Origin: CAVVZJ01 sp963752755
GTDB lineage: Bacteria; Planctomycetota; Planctomycetia; Isosphaerales; Isosphaeraceae
DNA length: 64,000 nt
Assembly: GCA_963752755.1 (NCBI GenBank)
Contig: CAVVZJ010000001.1
Location: 2,651,381-2,715,380 of the forward strand
Direction: 5' to 3'
Shown here: piece after piece, positions 61,400 through 64,000 of the stretch
Position numbering within the stretch: position 1 is the first letter of the stretch
How the letters are laid out: each line of letters begins with the position of its first letter
Program-made: the position numbers and the translations under genes
Notes under the pieces: model-generated
Told to the model about the DNA's origin: nothing
The model's input: the letters and a program-made list of their open reading frames with translations, nothing else
Database searches by the model: none

Positions 61400-63049
61400 T
61401 CAGCCCGGCGCGTCGCGGTAGTTCCACGGCATCCAGAACTGAGGATCGTTTGCCACCGCGTCGGCGTGCCGCTGCAACTCGGTCAGGTAGTCGAACGGGT
61501 TGGCCTGGTTCAGCTGGCAGGTGTAGATCAGGCTCATGTACAGGTCGCCGACACGCGCGCCGTTCTGGGTCCTGTAGAACAGCGCGTTCTTGCGGTGCAA
61601 AATCGCCTTCTTCAGGGCCCGCTCGCACACGTTGTTGTCCAGCGGAGCACCGGCCTGACGCAGGAACAGCGTCAGCTCCTCCCAGTGTTTGAGCATGTAG
61701 CCGATCGCGTCGCCGAGGGCCGAATTGGGCTCGACCCGCTTCTCCTCCAGTTGCTCCGTCAGCCAATCGTGCAGCGCCTCCATTGTCGGCCCGCTCGCTT
61801 CCTGATGAAACTGCAGACGGGCCTCGGGCGAGAGTCCACGCTGCCGCGCCGCGGCGTCGTTGCGATAGACCACCGCCAGCGTTTCGAGGAGGTGGCCGCA
61901 CGGCTCGGGAAAGCGATCGTAGACATCGACGAACCGCCGCCGGGCATGGGCCAGGCAGTTCGCCAGGATCGTCTGCAGCTCGCCCGGCAGGTTGCGCGAA
62001 AGGGCATCGCACATCTGGATCGGCGGCGGCAACTGCGCGGCGCGATGCTTGAGGACCAGGGCCAGATTCTCGCCCGCGTGCCGGCGGCCGCTGAAGAACA
62101 GCGCCACCTTCCGGCCGTCGCTCAGCGCAACCACGCCCGAGGTGTACAGGCCGGTGCGCTCCTCGGAGCCGCTGGCGTCTCCCGCGGCGCCGGCCAGGGC
62201 CTCTTGCCGGGCGCGTTCTCCCATCAGCTCCAGGATCTTGACCGTGGTGTCGTCGTTGTACAGAACCTCCCCCTGCGCCGCCTGCCGGATCAACTCCGCA
62301 AACGCCGGAGCCAGGCTCACCGCCATCGCCTGGACGATGTCCCACTGGGTCGAGGCCGGCAGCGGGACGCCCAGATCCCCCTGCAGGCCATCGAGGCGGT
62401 TGAACGGGAGTCCGCTGCCGTATTTCAGCAGTCCGATCATGCTCCCGGCCGTGGCCTCGTACTTCTGATCGCCGGCCTCCTCGGGCGCCGCCGCGGTGAA
62501 GATCTGGCCGCACAGATGGCAGCGCAGCTTTTGCAACTGGTAGACCTTCGCGGCCAGGGGGGGCTGCCCGGTGATCCGCACCAGCACGCCCGGAGCCTTC
62601 TCGTAGACGGTGCCCTGACCGCAGGCTGGACACGCGTCGCCCGCGCGGAGTGACGGGTGCCGAACGTCGATCCGGTTGGCACCCCGGTAAGCCTCGGCGC
62701 CGTTGCGCCCGTGACCCTTGGAGGCCGCCGCGTCCACTTCGCCAGCGTTCCCGTCGTCGCCAGCCAAGGCGGTCTCCGCCACGGCGTCCGCCGGCGAAGC
62801 GCCAGCGGGCTTCCTGGCCTTCTGCCCCACCACGGCTTCGGTCTTCTCCGTGCGCGACCCGAAGAACAGCTGGCGGAGCCGGCGGATCGACGTATTCTTG
62901 TCTTCCACCAGATCGGACACATAGGCGTACGACTCGAAGACCGCTCGGACCAGCGCGGCGTCCTTCTCGTCGAGCGACTGCTCGACGCGGCGCAGCACCT
63001 CCTCCAGGCGCGTGCTGTCCACTTCGACGAACTCCGGTGCGTTTCGCAT
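61400..63049 (-). CDS. tnpC: IS66 transposase TnpC
   Basis: 549 residues (ATG 63049, MRNAPEFVEVDSTRLEEVLR). Coiled coil and LZ-like start, the IS66 leader RRLRQLFFGSRTEKTEAVVG, zinc-finger domain (CPACGQGTVYEKAPG ... RCHLCGQIF), core motifs LYNDDTTVKILEL (Asp), PIQMCDALSRNLPGE (Asp) and GAPLDNNVCERALKKAILHR (Glu). C-terminal SLIYTCQLNQANPFDYLTEL is the standard IS66 end. Intact. Confidence 0.93.
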   Translation of the reverse strand: MRNAPEFVEVDSTRLEEVLRRVEQSLDEKDAALVRAVFESYAYVSDLVEDKNTSIRRLRQLFFGSRTEKTEAVVGQKARKPAGASPADAVAETALAGDDGNAGEVDAAASKGHGRNGAEAYRGANRIDVRHPSLRAGDACPACGQGTVYEKAPGVLVRITGQPPLAAKVYQLQKLRCHLCGQIFTAAAPEEAGDQKYEATAGSMIGLLKYGSGLPFNRLDGLQGDLGVPLPASTQWDIVQAMAVSLAPAFAELIRQAAQGEVLYNDDTTVKILELMGERARQEALAGAAGDASGSEERTGLYTSGVVALSDGRKVALFFSGRRHAGENLALVLKHRAAQLPPPIQMCDALSRNLPGELQTILANCLAHARRRFVDVYDRFPEPCGHLLETLAVVYRNDAAARQRGLSPEARLQFHQEASGPTMEALHDWLTEQLEEKRVEPNSALGDAIGYMLKHWEELTLFLRQAGAPLDNNVCERALKKAILHRKNALFYRTQNGARVGDLYMSLIYTCQLNQANPFDYLTELQRHADAVANDPQFWMPWNYRDAPG

Positions 63050-63170
63050 CCCGGCTACCGGCAGAAAGGACCGGCATCACCGGCCGATTCCCCGCGACCG
63101 GCGTGGCCTCGCATCCGGGCTCCAGTGGAGCAAGGCCGCCGCCATTCCGCAAGAGAGCATCACGACCGGG

Positions 63171-63538
63171 TCACGCCAGCGGACCGACCGGCCGCCAGTC
63201 GGCCGCCGCGCCGGTTCGCGTCGGGTTGCCGGCCGAAAGCAAGACCGCCAGCTGATGCGCGGCCAGGCGCTGCGCCCCCCTTCCGCATCGGCGGCCGAGG
63301 GCCACCACGGGAAGCGGCCCTGGGAGAGCCGCTTGTGGCAAAGCCAGAACCCCTGGCCATCGTACATGAGCAGCTTCAGCGCCGTCGCCTTGCGATTGCG
63401 GAAGACGAAGACCGCGCCGACGAACGGGTCGTGCTCGAGGGTCTCCTGGCAGAGCCGCGCCAGGCCGTCGATCCCCCGCCGAAAATCGGCCGGCTCGACC
63501 GCGACCAGGATCTTCATCTGGGGCGTGATCTGGAGCAT
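63171..63538 (-). pseudogene. tnpB: IS66 accessory protein TnpB, frameshifted
   Basis: ATG 63538 (MLQITPQMKILVAVEPADFR), then RRGIDGLARLCQETLEHDPF, VFVFRNRKATALKLLMYDGQ and GFWLCHKRLSQGRFPWWP, all typical of TnpB. At a G run near 63275-63281 the frame should change to QRLAAHQLAVLLSAGNPTRT, ending at 63171; as read it continues in a wrong frame. Overlaps tnpA by ATGA. Confidence 0.83.
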
Positions 63539-63930
63539 CACGGAGCGTTCCAGAAGCTGCGCGACAGCGCCTCGACCTCGGCCGCGTCGTAGCCGACCAG
63601 TTGCACGCGCATGGTGGCGCCGGCCCCGTTGTCCAGCTCGAAGTGACACTGCTTGCCGACCAGGACCGGCGGGGGCAGTTCGACGAAGGCAGTGCCGCTC
63701 GACTGCGTTGGGGCGGCGGCTGCCTCAGCCCGCTTCTTCAAGCTGTAGTAGTCGAGGCCGAGCGCCGCGGACGTGCCACTGATCCCATGGGTCTTGGCCA
63801 GCCGGACGGCCATCGCCCAAAGCGGCAGCGGGATCCGGGCGCCCGGCTTCCGCTGCGTCCGCCACGCCTGAAACCGACTCCGCCCACGCACCAGATCGGG
63901 CGGTAGCTGCTCACGCTTCTTCGTGCCCAT
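63538..63930 (-). CDS. tnpA: IS66 accessory protein TnpA
   Basis: 130 residues from ATG 63930 (MGTKKREQLPPDLVRGRSRF). Contains RIPLPLWAMAVRLAKTHGIS, an HTH region (SAALGLDYYSLKKRAEAAAA) and a C-terminal FVELPPP ... MRVQLVGYDAAEVEALSRSF, the layout of IS66 TnpA. The stop overlaps the tnpB start, as usual in this family. Confidence 0.87.
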   Translation of the reverse strand: MGTKKREQLPPDLVRGRSRFQAWRTQRKPGARIPLPLWAMAVRLAKTHGISGTSAALGLDYYSLKKRAEAAAAPTQSSGTAFVELPPPVLVGKQCHFELDNGAGATMRVQLVGYDAAEVEALSRSFWNAP

Positions 63931-64000
63931 CGCGGTCCTCCAGTACGAGGACCGCCAGCGTAGCGGATCAGCCAAACGGATTCATGCAGCCTTGCCGGAA

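Larger units (their letters stand above)
61340..64000 (-). mobile_element. IS66 family element (tnpABC), reaches window edge
   Basis: The classical three-gene set tnpA-tnpB-tnpC on the minus strand. Terminal sequences near 61350 (ttcggcaatggc) and 63990 (gccttgccggaa) are roughly complementary and could be the ends; the right boundary may lie outside the window. Confidence 0.75.

Overview
The window reads as a high-GC planctomycete chromosome segment, most like the Isosphaeraceae/Gemmataceae group. The evidence is a DUF1559 prepilin-like protein paired with a small regulatory-like lipoprotein, an ASPIC/UnbV plus TPR protein, an LRR lipoprotein, many GTG/TTG starts, and a very dense load of insertion sequences. 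No species can be named from the sequence alone.

Layout. 1-9519 is ordinary chromosome: short 64-bp tandem repeats, a PIG-L deacetylase, a thioredoxin-fold lipoprotein, a Gfo/Idh/MocA oxidoreductase, an LRR lipoprotein, a giant TPR/FG-GAP/UnbV protein and a lipoprotein/DUF1559 pair. 9518-26346 is an almost pure pile of mobile DNA: IS4-like, three IS5-type, ISL3-like, ISAs1, IS701 and two IS630 elements, several nested inside each other with readable target duplications. Two inverted copies of a 2,043-bp serine-recombinase element also lie here. 26402-34271 returns to chromosomal genes: an RND/MMPL exporter, an NRAMP-like transporter, a decayed glycosyltransferase, an FKBP lipoprotein and surE.

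34371-53397 looks like an integrated genetic island. It begins at a tRNA-Ala(GGC) with a textbook promoter and a decayed tyrosine integrase. It carries an excisionase-like HTH, a prim-pol protein, a tandem family of phage-type small proteins, a DNA methyltransferase, two sets of conjugation-type ATPase plus replication-relaxation protein (each associated with a 12-bp tandem repeat array), a YhcG-type nuclease and several small genes. Many genes in 37-41 kb, and three in 51-53 kb, are preceded by short pyrimidine-rich leaders with no Shine-Dalgarno sequence. Most large genes of the island are frameshifted, so it is probably defective.

53547-60543 holds two near-identical inverted ISKra4 elements around hisB, a truncated flippase-like gene, an IS66-type transposase, an M50-like membrane protein and a probable integron attC site with a small zinc-ribbon cassette gene. 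The end of the window has a conserved protein of unknown function and an IS66 tnpABC element running up to the edge.

The most unusual observation concerns the serine-recombinase element. All four of its ends abut the GAG codon for the third (Glu) catalytic residue of DDE transposases. The interrupted genes belong to three unrelated families (IS701, IS630, IS4-like). This suggests a mobile element that targets the active-site codon of other elements' transposases.
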